A stretch of 48,224 bases of DNA. Origin: DASRIA01 sp035650255. Its GTDB lineage: Bacteria > Actinomycetota > Thermoleophilia > Solirubrobacterales > JBBDJG01. The stretch lies in the NCBI GenBank assembly GCA_035650255.1, contig DASRIA010000102.1, positions 1 to 48,224 on the forward strand, given 5' to 3'. The position numbers and the translations under genes are program-made. A model generated the notes under the pieces. It was not told the origin of the DNA, did not search any database, and saw only the letters and a list, made by a program, of their open reading frames with translations. Shown here in pieces: positions 15,084-22,562 of this stretch (the stretch's first letter is position 1; each line of letters opens with the position of its first letter).

Positions 15084-16114
15084 CGCGACGATCCCGGCGC
15101 GGCGTCCTGGGCCGCGAGCCTCGCCTCGAGCTCCGTCAGGGCCTGCTCGGCCTGGTCGGGGGTGGGCGGCTTGCCGTGGAAGCCGAACGTGTTCTCCATC
15201 AGCGACACGCCGCAGCCCTTGCGCGTCTGGCAGACGATCGCGGCCGGGCGCTCACGGGTGCGGCTCCACTCGAGCGCCTCCACCACCGCGGCCATGTCGT
15301 GGCCGTCGATCTCGACCGTGTCCCAGGCGAAGGCCTCGAACTTCATGCGCACGTCCTTGGTGTCCATGATCTCCTCGGTCGTGCCGTCGGTCTGCAGGTG
15401 GTTGTAGTCGACGATCGCCGTGAGGTTGGAGACCCCGAAGTGCGCCGCCGCCATCGCGGCCTCCCAGCTCTGGCCCTCCTGGCAATCGCCGTCGGACATC
15501 AGCGTGAAGACGTGGGCGTCGTGGATGCCGTCGAGGCGCAGGCCCAGCGCGATGCCGAGGCTCATCGACAGCCCCTGGCCCAGCGACCCGGTCGAGACCT
15601 CGACCCCGGGCGTGCGGGTCATGTCCGGGTGGCCCTGGAGGTGCGCGTCGAGCTTGCGCAGGCCCATCAGGTCCTCGTGCGGGAAGTAGCCGTGGCGGGC
15701 GAGCGCCGCGTACTGGATCGGCGCCGCGTGTCCCTTGGAGAGCACGAAGCGGTCCCGCCCGGGCCAGCGCGCCCGGCCGGGGTCGTGGCGCAGCACCCGG
15801 TAGTAGAGGGCGGCGACGATGTCCGCGGCCGACAGCGACGAGTCCAGGTGGCCGGATTTCGCGACTGCGAGCATCCGCACGCAGTCGATCCGCAGCACGG
15901 TGGCGAAGCGCTCCAGCTCCGCGACGGAGGGCTGCGCCTGGGAGCGCCCGGGTGCCTCCCGGCGCTCGCGCGGGGAGTCGACCGCCGCGAGGTGGGGCGC
16001 CCGCCTGCCCCTGGGACTGACCGGCTCCGGAACCTGCTGGGGGTGCGCCACGGACGAGGAGACTAGGAGGGGTTCCGGACGTTCGCTTGACTTCCGCCGG
16101 GTACGCAGGCACAT
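15080..16114 (-). CDS. Transketolase, N-terminal half (thiamine diphosphate-binding domain)
   Basis: 344 residues from ATG 16114. The domain starts near residue 63 (VAELERFATVLRIDCVRMLAVAKSGH). The thiamine diphosphate/Mg site is clear: MSDGDCQEGQSWEAAMAAAHF near 206-226 with Asn238 in YNHLQ. Also seen are SGHLDSSLSAADIVAALYY, DRFVLSKGHAAPIQYAAL and STGSLGQGLSMSLGIALG. The first ~60 residues are low-complexity and unlike the family, so GTG 16051 (VAHPQQ..., 323 aa) may be the true start; it would leave 71 bp instead of 8 bp to the divergent CBS gene, but it lacks a Shine-Dalgarno sequence. Forms one enzyme with the following gene. Confidence 0.88.
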   Translation of the reverse strand: MCLRTRRKSSERPEPLLVSSSVAHPQQVPEPVSPRGRRAPHLAAVDSPRERREAPGRSQAQPSVAELERFATVLRIDCVRMLAVAKSGHLDSSLSAADIVAALYYRVLRHDPGRARWPGRDRFVLSKGHAAPIQYAALARHGYFPHEDLMGLRKLDAHLQGHPDMTRTPGVEVSTGSLGQGLSMSLGIALGLRLDGIHDAHVFTLMSDGDCQEGQSWEAAMAAAHFGVSNLTAIVDYNHLQTDGTTEEIMDTKDVRMKFEAFAWDTVEIDGHDMAAVVEALEWSRTRERPAAIVCQTRKGCGVSLMENTFGFHGKPPTPDQAEQALTELEARLAAQDAAPGSSR

Positions 16115-16122
16115 TGCATTTC

Positions 16123-16785
16123 ATGAACCTCCCCGCGGAGCTTCGCGAGCTGACTGTCGCCGACGCGCTGCACGAGCGCGTGGTGGCGATCACGACCGAT
16201 CAGACGCTCGAGGAGGCGGCCCGGATCATGCTCGACCGGGGCGTCACGGCCCTGGCCGTGATCGACGTCGACTCCCGCGACCCCGGCATCATCACCGAGC
16301 GCGACCTCGGCCGGGCGATGACCTCGGAGGCCGACCCCCGCAGGCGGCTGGTGGGCGACTTCCTCACCCGGGACGTGATCGCCGCGACGTCCGACTGGAC
16401 GCTGGAGCGCGCCGCCCGCACCATGATCGCCGGCCACATCCGCCACCTGATGGTCGTGAGGGGCGACCACAAGGTGATCGGGATCCTGTCGATGACGGAG
16501 ATCATGGCGGCCTGGGTCCGGGGGCCCAACGCGGTATCCGAGATCAGCGCCGAGACCGGCGAGCTGCCGGTCCTGGACGAGGTCCACCGCTACGTATACG
16601 GCCTCCGCCGCACGGCCAAGCAGCACCTCGTGGCCGCGAAGTGCCCGTGCCAGTGGGAGTGGGTGCAGGTGCTGGAAGGCCAGCTCGAGGACCGCCCGGA
16701 CCTCGACGAGGAGACCATCGCGCACCTGTGGGACCTGCGCGAGCCCTGCCCGGCGCTGCACGCCGAGGGCGGCGGCGCCGACTAG
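16123..16785 (+). CDS. CBS-pair domain protein with a C-terminal Cys-containing extension
   Basis: A 220-residue protein. Two CBS domains occupy residues ~10-130: ITTDQTLEEAARIMLDRGVTALAVID, GIITERDLGRAM, IAATSDWTLERAARTMIAGHIRHLMVV and VIGILSMTEIMAAW. CBS pairs bind adenine nucleotides and regulate partners. The C-terminal ~80 residues are not CBS: they include a predicted helix (VHRYVYGLRRTAKQHLVA) and Cys residues in AAKCPCQWEWVQV and EPCPALHA, which might bind a metal. I do not recognise this part. ATG 16123 was chosen; a TTG at 16087 is in frame but overlaps the divergent transketolase gene. No partner gene is adjacent. Confidence 0.8.
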   Translation: MNLPAELRELTVADALHERVVAITTDQTLEEAARIMLDRGVTALAVIDVDSRDPGIITERDLGRAMTSEADPRRRLVGDFLTRDVIAATSDWTLERAARTMIAGHIRHLMVVRGDHKVIGILSMTEIMAAWVRGPNAVSEISAETGELPVLDEVHRYVYGLRRTAKQHLVAAKCPCQWEWVQVLEGQLEDRPDLDEETIAHLWDLREPCPALHAEGGGAD

Positions 16786-16832
16786 TCACACTCTTCACTC
16801 ACGCGTAACGGATCCCCCGGCATGGTTGGGGC

Positions 16833-17744
16833 ATGCCCGAACTTGGTCCCCCGCGTAACACCTGTAGTCACGGAGGGGCCAAAGTTCGCGTGGCGGCGTT
16901 GGCGGCAAGGCAATGGGGAGTCGTTTCGCATGCCCAGCTTGTCGAGACGGGGCTCAATCGGACGCGAATCAGGGGCTGGGTTCGAGACAAGCGCCTGTTT
17001 CCCGTACATGCCAGGGTCTATGCCGTTGGTCATCCAGCCCTTGGTATCGAGGGAAAGCTCGCGGCAGCCCTGTTCTATGCCGGCCCGGGCTCGGCGCTGT
17101 GCGGCGTGACCGCCGGGTGGTGGCTCGGCCTGCTGAATCGAGAACCACGCGAGTTACACGTCGCGGTCCCGGGAAAGCGGCGATCGCTGAACGAAGTCGT
17201 TGTGCATCGTCGCCGGACCGTCGAGCGCGTGTGGCACAACCGCCTCCCCGTAACCCCGCCTGCCCAGACGCTCCTGGACATGGCGGCCGGCGTGCGCTTC
17301 ACCGTGCTCCGCGGGGCGCTGGCCGAGGCGGAGTACCTGCGGCTCGTCACCGTCGATGACGTCGCAGCGGTCCTCGGCCGGGGCAAGCCGGGGAGTGCGA
17401 CGTTGAGAGTGGCCCTCGAAACCCACCGCCCCGAGCTGGCCCGGACACGCAGCGAGCTCGAGGAGAAGTTCGTGCTCCTCTGCGAGAGACACTCCCTTAC
17501 CCCACCGGCCGTCAACGTCTGGGTCGCAAACTGGCTGGTGGACGCCGTGTGGTTCGGCCAGCAGCTCGCCGTCGAGCTCGACGGCCGCGCGGCCCACTCG
17601 ACCGCGCGCACCATCGAGAACGACCACCGCCGTGACCTGGACCTGCGCGCAGCCGGCTACACCGTGCTGCGCTACACCTGGCGTCAGATCACCCGGGACC
17701 CCGAGCGCGTGATCGCCGACCTGCGCCGGCACGGGGTCTCCTAG
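16833..17744 (+). CDS. AbiEi-like N-terminal domain plus DUF559-type nuclease-fold protein
   Basis: 303 residues from ATG 16833 (a GTG at 16890 after GGAGGGG is an alternative). The N-terminal ~75 residues resemble the winged-helix of AbiEi-type antitoxins (LAARQWGVVSHAQLVETGLNRTRIRGWVRDKRLFPVHARVYAVG). The middle matches the AbiEi-like region (SALCGVTAGWWLGL, LHVAVPGKRRSLNEVVVHRR, PVTPPAQTLLDMA). The last ~100 residues look like DUF559/Vsr-type PD-(D/E)XK: WLVDAVWFGQQLAVELDGRAAH, ENDHRRDLDLRAAGYTVLRYTW. No AbiEii toxin gene is adjacent, so this is an orphan; a type IV toxin-antitoxin role is unproven. Sequence is somewhat less GC-biased than its neighbours. The stop overlaps the convergent cyclase gene at CTAG (17741-17744). 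Confidence 0.7.
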   Translation: MPELGPPRNTCSHGGAKVRVAALAARQWGVVSHAQLVETGLNRTRIRGWVRDKRLFPVHARVYAVGHPALGIEGKLAAALFYAGPGSALCGVTAGWWLGLLNREPRELHVAVPGKRRSLNEVVVHRRRTVERVWHNRLPVTPPAQTLLDMAAGVRFTVLRGALAEAEYLRLVTVDDVAAVLGRGKPGSATLRVALETHRPELARTRSELEEKFVLLCERHSLTPPAVNVWVANWLVDAVWFGQQLAVELDGRAAHSTARTIENDHRRDLDLRAAGYTVLRYTWRQITRDPERVIADLRRHGVS

Positions 17745-18502
17745 TCCGGCAGGATCGCCACGACCCGCGCCGGCGCCGCGCTCGCGCCCACGATCTTCAG
17801 CGGGAAGCACGCGACCTGGAAGCCCGTCGGCGGCAGTGCGCCGAGGTTGAACATGCGCTCGATCTGCGAGTACGGCAGGTCCGCCTGGTGCGCGGCCCAG
17901 AAGACTCCCGGGCGCCCCGCCGCGCGCGCGGCCTCCGCCTGGATGTGGAGCGGGCCGTCCCATCCCCAGGCGTCGATGCCCATCACGCGCACGCCGCGCT
18001 CGAACAGCCAGCGGGTCGCGTCGGCGGTGACGGCCGGGCCGCGCGCGATGTAGTCGAGCTCGGCGTAGAACGCGTCCCGCCCTGTGCGCACGCACACGAT
18101 GTCCAGCGGTTGGAGCGAATGCCCGGCGGTGTCCAGCCCCGCTTCGAAGTCGGCCACGTCGATGCCCTCGCCGTCAGCCTTGCCGGTCGCGTCGATCACG
18201 ACCCCCGGCGCGAGGAACCACTCCAGCGGCAGCTCGTCGATCGTCTGCGCGCGCTCGCCCCGGATCCGCGAGTTGTAATGCCACGGCGCGTCCACGTGGG
18301 TCGAGTTGTGCGTCCCCAGCCGCCGGATGTCCTCGGTCGCCCAGCCCTCGCCGTCGCGCAGCAGGTCGGGCGTCACGCCGAACAGCTGCTCCGCCATCGC
18401 AGCGCCCGCCTTGTGGCCGGAGAACTCGATCTCCGTGCGCAGCGGCTCCAGCAGCTCGGCCGGGCTGTTCTCGATCGGCGCCGAGAGGTCGACGATCCTC
18501 AT
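17741..18502 (-). CDS. Cyclase-family (kynurenine formamidase-like) hydrolase
   Basis: A 253-residue protein of the cyclase/formamidase-like metal hydrolase family. The metal motif LGTHNSTHVDAPWHYN (around residue 70) corresponds to the family HxGTHxDxPxH signature, and a later GIDAWGWDGPLHIQAEAARAAG and FWAAHQ are also typical. Relatives hydrolyse N-formylkynurenine, isatin or cyclic amides. The start ATG 18502 overlaps the stop of the upstream amidohydrolase gene (ATGA, 18499-18502), so the two enzymes are probably made together and may catalyse consecutive hydrolytic steps. The substrate is not predictable from sequence. Confidence 0.8.
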   Translation of the reverse strand: MRIVDLSAPIENSPAELLEPLRTEIEFSGHKAGAAMAEQLFGVTPDLLRDGEGWATEDIRRLGTHNSTHVDAPWHYNSRIRGERAQTIDELPLEWFLAPGVVIDATGKADGEGIDVADFEAGLDTAGHSLQPLDIVCVRTGRDAFYAELDYIARGPAVTADATRWLFERGVRVMGIDAWGWDGPLHIQAEAARAAGRPGVFWAAHQADLPYSQIERMFNLGALPPTGFQVACFPLKIVGASAAPARVVAILPD

Positions 18503-19926
18503 GACACCGCCGCGTCCGCGAGGTTCTGCGCCATCACCTGTGTCGTGACCTCGAACCAGCCCTCCGGCGCCGGCGGCAGCAGGCCCCCGCGCGGCTCCAG
18601 GTCGGCCACGATCCGGTCGCGCGACGCCTCGACCAGCGAACGCGCCCGATCCGCAGGCGCGCCGGTCAACACACCGCTCTCCTTCACCACCCGGCCTCCC
18701 ACCAGGACGGTGTCGACGTCGTCCGGCCCGGCATGCAGCACCACGGTCGCGACCGGGTCGTTCAGCGGCGCCAGGTGAAGGGAATCGGTGCGGATCAGCA
18801 GCAGATCGGCGGCCTTGCCCGCCTCGATCGACCCGCACACGGATCCGAGGCCGAGCGCCTCCGCCCCGCCGAGCGTCGCGAAGCGCAGCACGTCGCGCAC
18901 GCCGAGCGTCAGCGCCTGCGGCATCTCGAGGTCGTCGAGCCGCGCCTGGTTGGCCCGCGCCCGCTCGGCCTGCAGGCCGAGCCGCATCTGCGCGAACAGG
19001 TCACCGCGGTTGTTGGAGACGATGTCGCAGCCGAGGCTGGGCGCGAGCCCCCGCTCCAGCGCGCGGGCGAAGATCGGAAAGCCCATCCCCATCTGCAGCT
19101 CGGTCTCCGGAGTGAGCGACACGGACGCCCCCGCGTCGGCCAGCAGGTCCAGCTCGCGGTTGGAGCACGCGTTGCAGTGCACGTGCACCTGACGGTGGTC
19201 GAGCAGGCCGGCCGACTGCAGCAGCTCCACCTCGGGCGGCCGCTGCGCGCTGGTCACCGTCCCCGTGTGCGCGGTGACCATCACGTCCAGCTCGCGCGCC
19301 AGCGCCACCTCCGCGCGCGTCACGTCGAACGGCACCAGGCCGAGCTCGGTGAGCGCCACGCCCATGTCGAGGGTGTCGCCCGCTGCGGAGAAGTGACGCT
19401 CCCGCACCCGGCGCGCGTCGGCCAACCGGTCGTCCGGCGTCGCGAACACCGGCTCGGGGAGCGGGACCGGGAACATCCCGTACGCCCAGATGCCGCGCAC
19501 GCCCGCGTCGCGCAGCCCGCGCACCGCCTCATCGGCATGCTCGGGCGAGTTCAGGCAGTGGGAGAAGTCGAGCAGCGTCGTGACGCCGGAGTCCAGCGCC
19601 TCCAGCGCGCCCGCGTAGTTCCCGGCGTACACGTCCTGCGGCCCGAAGGCCGTGGAGATCTGCAGCCGGATCCCCCGGAAGTAGTCGAGCAGCGTCCAGT
19701 CCGCGCACACTCCGCGCATCGCGGTCTGCCACGTGTGGCGGTGCGTGTCGACGAAGCCGGGCAGGACGAGTGCGCCGCCGGCGTCCACGACCTGGGCGTC
19801 GCCTGCCGCCGCATCCGGCTCGACGGCCGCGATCACGCCGTCGTCGACGACGACGTCCGCGCGCTCGAAGCGCCCGTCGCCGGGATCGCCCACCAGCACC
19901 TCTCCCCCTCGCACCACGAGCTTCAT
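18499..19926 (-). CDS. Amidohydrolase of the TRZ/ATZ (cytosine/guanine/S-adenosylhomocysteine deaminase-like) group
   Basis: A 475-residue amidohydrolase. Start ATG 19926 (MKLVVRGGEVLVGDPG) gives the usual N-terminus; an in-frame ATG 16 codons upstream would intrude into the divergent gene. The metal-binding HxH is in LPGFVDTHRHTWQTAMRG, the next His in VHVHCNACSN and the late Asp in SLGCDIVSNN. A terminal region SIEAGKAADLLLI matches the composite beta-sandwich of this superfamily. Members deaminate or dechlorinate N-heterocycles such as guanine, cytosine or s-triazines. It is translationally coupled to the cyclase-family hydrolase, so a heterocycle-degrading role is an inference. Confidence 0.82.
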   Translation of the reverse strand: MKLVVRGGEVLVGDPGDGRFERADVVVDDGVIAAVEPDAAAGDAQVVDAGGALVLPGFVDTHRHTWQTAMRGVCADWTLLDYFRGIRLQISTAFGPQDVYAGNYAGALEALDSGVTTLLDFSHCLNSPEHADEAVRGLRDAGVRGIWAYGMFPVPLPEPVFATPDDRLADARRVRERHFSAAGDTLDMGVALTELGLVPFDVTRAEVALARELDVMVTAHTGTVTSAQRPPEVELLQSAGLLDHRQVHVHCNACSNRELDLLADAGASVSLTPETELQMGMGFPIFARALERGLAPSLGCDIVSNNRGDLFAQMRLGLQAERARANQARLDDLEMPQALTLGVRDVLRFATLGGAEALGLGSVCGSIEAGKAADLLLIRTDSLHLAPLNDPVATVVLHAGPDDVDTVLVGGRVVKESGVLTGAPADRARSLVEASRDRIVADLEPRGGLLPPAPEGWFEVTTQVMAQNLADAAVS

Positions 19927-19948
19927 CCGCGGCAGTATCTTCGATCGC

Positions 19949-20347
19949 ATGCTTCCCACGTGGCCACCAGGCACACCCGCGGTGCTGTGCGTGACCGGAA
20001 CGCACGCTATCCCGGTGTCGAGCTACGTCCGCCGCGGCGACGACCGGGTCCTGCTGGCGCTCGGCTCGCGCCGGGAGACGCTCGCGCGCCTGCGCGCCGA
20101 CCCGGACGCTGCGTTCTGCGTGCTGGCGGAGGGCGTCGCCTTCACCGCCCATTGCCGGGCGGCCGTCGTGCGCGAGTCGATGGAAGCCGCACCCGGGAAC
20201 ACCGCCGTGGAGCTGCGCGTGACACACGTGCAGGACCACCTCGCGGACGGACGCACGGCGATCCTCGACGGCGCGACGTGGCGCTGGACGGACGCGGAGG
20301 CGGCCGGCCTCCAGCCGCGCATCCTCGCAGAGCTCGAAGCGCTCTAG
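19949..20347 (+). CDS. Pyridoxamine 5'-phosphate oxidase-related FMN/F420-binding split-barrel protein
   Basis: A 132-residue protein from ATG 19949. Its pattern fits the split-barrel flavin-binding fold: a strand with AVLCVTGTHAIPVSSYVRRGDDRVLLALGSRRETLARLRADPDAAFCVLAEGVAFT, then AVVRESMEAAPGNTAVELRV. Such proteins bind FMN or F420 and may be oxidoreductases or binding proteins. It starts 22 bp from the divergent amidohydrolase start, so they share a control region and possibly a pathway. Its stop overlaps nadA convergently at CTAG (20344-20347). Confidence 0.65.
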   Translation: MLPTWPPGTPAVLCVTGTHAIPVSSYVRRGDDRVLLALGSRRETLARLRADPDAAFCVLAEGVAFTAHCRAAVVRESMEAAPGNTAVELRVTHVQDHLADGRTAILDGATWRWTDAEAAGLQPRILAELEAL

Positions 20348-21354
20348 CCGATGTTGACCATGCGCTCGATCGGCACACGCGCGCGCTCGGCGACGTCGGC
20401 CGGCACGCTCACGCGGTGCTTCATGTCGCGCAGGGAGTCACGCAGCTTCGGCAGCGTGATCATCTTCATGTAGTTGCAGACGGCAGCCCGGTTGGCCGGG
20501 ATGAAGGTCTTGTCCGGGCTCTCCTGCTCCATCCGGTGGAGGATGCCCGTCTCCGTCGCGACGATCATGGTGTCGCGTTCGGAGTCGCGAGCGTGGCGCA
20601 TCATGCCTTCCGTGGAGAGGAAGTGCGTGCCCCGTGCTGCGACGTCGCCGGATGCGACGTACTCCATCACCTGCGTGGTGCAACCGCACTCGGGGTGGAT
20701 CAGGAACTCGGCCTCGGGCTCGCTCGCGCGCAGGGCGTTGATGTCGGCGGGGCGGATGCCGGCGTGCACATGGCACTCGCCGTCCCAGACCTCGAGCTCG
20801 CGCCCGGTTTCGCGCGCGACGTAGGCACCGAGCCACATGTCGGGGCCGAACAGCACCTTCGTGTCGTCGCCGTGCTCGCGGAAGATGTGCTCGACGACCT
20901 TGACCGCGTTCGACGACGTGCAGCAGTAGTCGGTCTCGGCCTTCACCTCGGCGGAGGTGTTCACGTACATCACGACGATCGCACCCGGGTGCTGCGCCTT
21001 CCAGCCGCGCAGCTGGTCGGCGGTGATCGAGTCCGACAGCGAGCACCCCGCTTCGAGGTCCGGGATCAGCACGGTCTTGTCGGGCGACAGGATCGCCGCC
21101 GTCTCAGCCATGAAGTGCACGCCGCAGAAGACGATCGCGTCGGCGCCGGTCTCGGCGGCCTGTCGCGACAGCCCGAGCGAGTCGCCCACCACGTGCGCGA
21201 CGTCCTGCACCTCGGGCAACTGGTAGTTGTGCGCCAGGATGACCGCGTTGCGCTCCTGTGCCAGGGCGCGCACCTCGGCCTGCATGGCGCCCATGTCCTC
21301 GATCGCGAGGAGCGTGGGAGCGGGCTGTGCCTGAAGGGTGGGAAGTGGCTTCAT
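20344..21354 (-). CDS. nadA: Quinolinate synthase NadA
   Basis: A 336-residue quinolinate synthase. It condenses iminoaspartate with dihydroxyacetone phosphate to quinolinate using a [4Fe-4S] cluster. The three cluster cysteines are visible in FCGVHFMAETA, HPECGCTTQVMEY and NRAAVCNYMKMITL. Also seen: ILAHNYQLPEVQDVAHVVGDSLGLS and IPDLEAGCSLSDSI. The start ATG 21354 (MKPLPTLQAQPAP) overlaps the nadC stop by ATGA. NadB, which supplies iminoaspartate, is not in the window. Convergent to the PNPOx-like gene through CTAG. Confidence 0.95.
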   Translation of the reverse strand: MKPLPTLQAQPAPTLLAIEDMGAMQAEVRALAQERNAVILAHNYQLPEVQDVAHVVGDSLGLSRQAAETGADAIVFCGVHFMAETAAILSPDKTVLIPDLEAGCSLSDSITADQLRGWKAQHPGAIVVMYVNTSAEVKAETDYCCTSSNAVKVVEHIFREHGDDTKVLFGPDMWLGAYVARETGRELEVWDGECHVHAGIRPADINALRASEPEAEFLIHPECGCTTQVMEYVASGDVAARGTHFLSTEGMMRHARDSERDTMIVATETGILHRMEQESPDKTFIPANRAAVCNYMKMITLPKLRDSLRDMKHRVSVPADVAERARVPIERMVNIG

Positions 21355-22205
21355 CGGTCCCGGGGGGAGAGCGGTTCGATGGTCATGGAGAGGTCGAGTG
21401 CCGGCGCCGAGTGGGTGAGGAAACCCAAGGACACCCATTCTACCCCGGCGCCCGCGACTTCTTTCACGGACTGGCCTGTGATGCCCCCGGACGCCTCCAA
21501 CTCTGCGCGCCCGGCGACGAGCGCCGCGGCGTCACGCAGCTGCGCAGGATCCATGTTGTCGAGCAGCAGCCGCTCGGCCCCGGCTGCCAGCGCCTCCCGC
21601 ACGTCGTCGAGCGAGCCGCACTCGACCTCGACCGGGACTCCGGGCGGGCGGCGTGCGAGCGCGCGCCGGGTGGCCTCGCCGATGCTGCCTGCGAGCGCGA
21701 TGTGGTTGTCCTTCACGAGGATCGCGTCGTGCAGGCCCATGCGGTGATTGCGCCCGCCGCCGGCCGCCACGGCCTGCTTCTCGAGCGCGCGCAGCCCCGG
21801 CGTGGTCTTGCGGGTGTCGAGCACCGCGGTCCCCGTGCCGCGCAGCTGCCGGACGACCGCCGCCGTGGCGGTGGCGATGCCCGACAGGTGCGCGAGGAAG
21901 TTGAGCGCCGTCCGCTCGCCGGTCAGCAGCGCCCGCGCGTCGCCCTCCAGCGCGAGCACGGTCGCGGGCGGGTCGTCGAGCCACTCCCCCTCGCCGCGCC
22001 GCCGCTCGATCGACACGTCCGGGTCGATCCGCCGGAAGACGCTCTCGGCCACGTCCAGGCCGAACACCACTCCCGGCGCCTTCTGGTCGATCCGCGCGCG
22101 GGCGCGCGTGCCGGGCTCGACCACGGCCTCCGTCGTGAGGTCGCCGCCGCCGACGTCCTCGGCCAGCGCACGCGAGATCAGATCGTCGATGCCCGGATCC
22201 AGCAC
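21351..22205 (-). CDS. nadC: Nicotinate-nucleotide pyrophosphorylase (carboxylating)
   Basis: A 284-residue quinolinate phosphoribosyltransferase from GTG 22205 (MLDPGIDDLISRALAEDVGGGDLTTEA). Characteristic segments: ERTALNFLAHLSGIATATAAVV, VLDTRKTTPGLRALEKQAVAAGGGRNHRMGLHDAILVKDNH, VEVECGSLDD, LLLDNMDP and LEASGGI. It converts quinolinate and PRPP to nicotinate mononucleotide, the step after NadA. It is coupled to nadA by a 4-bp overlap. The 45 bp to the divergent small gene at 22251 must hold both promoters. Confidence 0.95.
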   Translation of the reverse strand: MLDPGIDDLISRALAEDVGGGDLTTEAVVEPGTRARARIDQKAPGVVFGLDVAESVFRRIDPDVSIERRRGEGEWLDDPPATVLALEGDARALLTGERTALNFLAHLSGIATATAAVVRQLRGTGTAVLDTRKTTPGLRALEKQAVAAGGGRNHRMGLHDAILVKDNHIALAGSIGEATRRALARRPPGVPVEVECGSLDDVREALAAGAERLLLDNMDPAQLRDAAALVAGRAELEASGGITGQSVKEVAGAGVEWVSLGFLTHSAPALDLSMTIEPLSPRDR

Positions 22206-22250
22206 GCGCCCTATTCTGCCGCTCCGGCCGACGCCGCTACCCTTGCCGCC

Positions 22251-22562
22251 GTGGCCGACGAGAAATGGCAGGTGAAGCTGCCACGCGCAGTGCGGCCGCC
22301 CTTCCGGGTGTTCGTCAACGGCGTCGAGCAGTATGAGGGCCCCGACTTCACCGTCCGGGAGGGTGCGCTCGTGTTCGACCGGCCGCTCGCCCAGGAGGGC
22401 AAGCTCGGGTTCTGGCGCTGGCTCTCGATGTTCCTGGGGATCGCGGGCACGTACCGCAAGCACGAGACCGTCGACGTCCAGTACACGGTCGACGGGAAGC
22501 CGATGGTCGCCACCGGGCTGAAGCCGGAGCCCGCCCGACGCGACCCTTCGCCCGACACCTAG
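22251..22562 (+). CDS. Small conserved-looking protein of unknown function
   Basis: A 103-residue protein from GTG 22251 (MADEKWQVKLPRAVRPPFRVF). It looks coding: it fills the space exactly between the nadC start and the convergent stop at CTAG (22559-22562), and has a balanced composition unlike antisense shadows. Strand-like segments (FRVFVNGVEQYEGPDFTVREGALVF, VDVQYTVDGKPMV) surround a central amphipathic or hydrophobic FWRWLSMFLGIAGTYRKHE. No signal peptide is seen. I do not recognise a family; the C-terminus is Pro/Asp-rich and probably disordered. Confidence 0.6.
   Translation: MADEKWQVKLPRAVRPPFRVFVNGVEQYEGPDFTVREGALVFDRPLAQEGKLGFWRWLSMFLGIAGTYRKHETVDVQYTVDGKPMVATGLKPEPARRDPSPDT

Noticed and set aside
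18733..21747. 1004-codon plus-strand frame over the amidohydrolase and nadA/nadC
   Set aside because: Antisense shadow; His/Arg-rich, no domains, and genes with complete motifs lie opposite.
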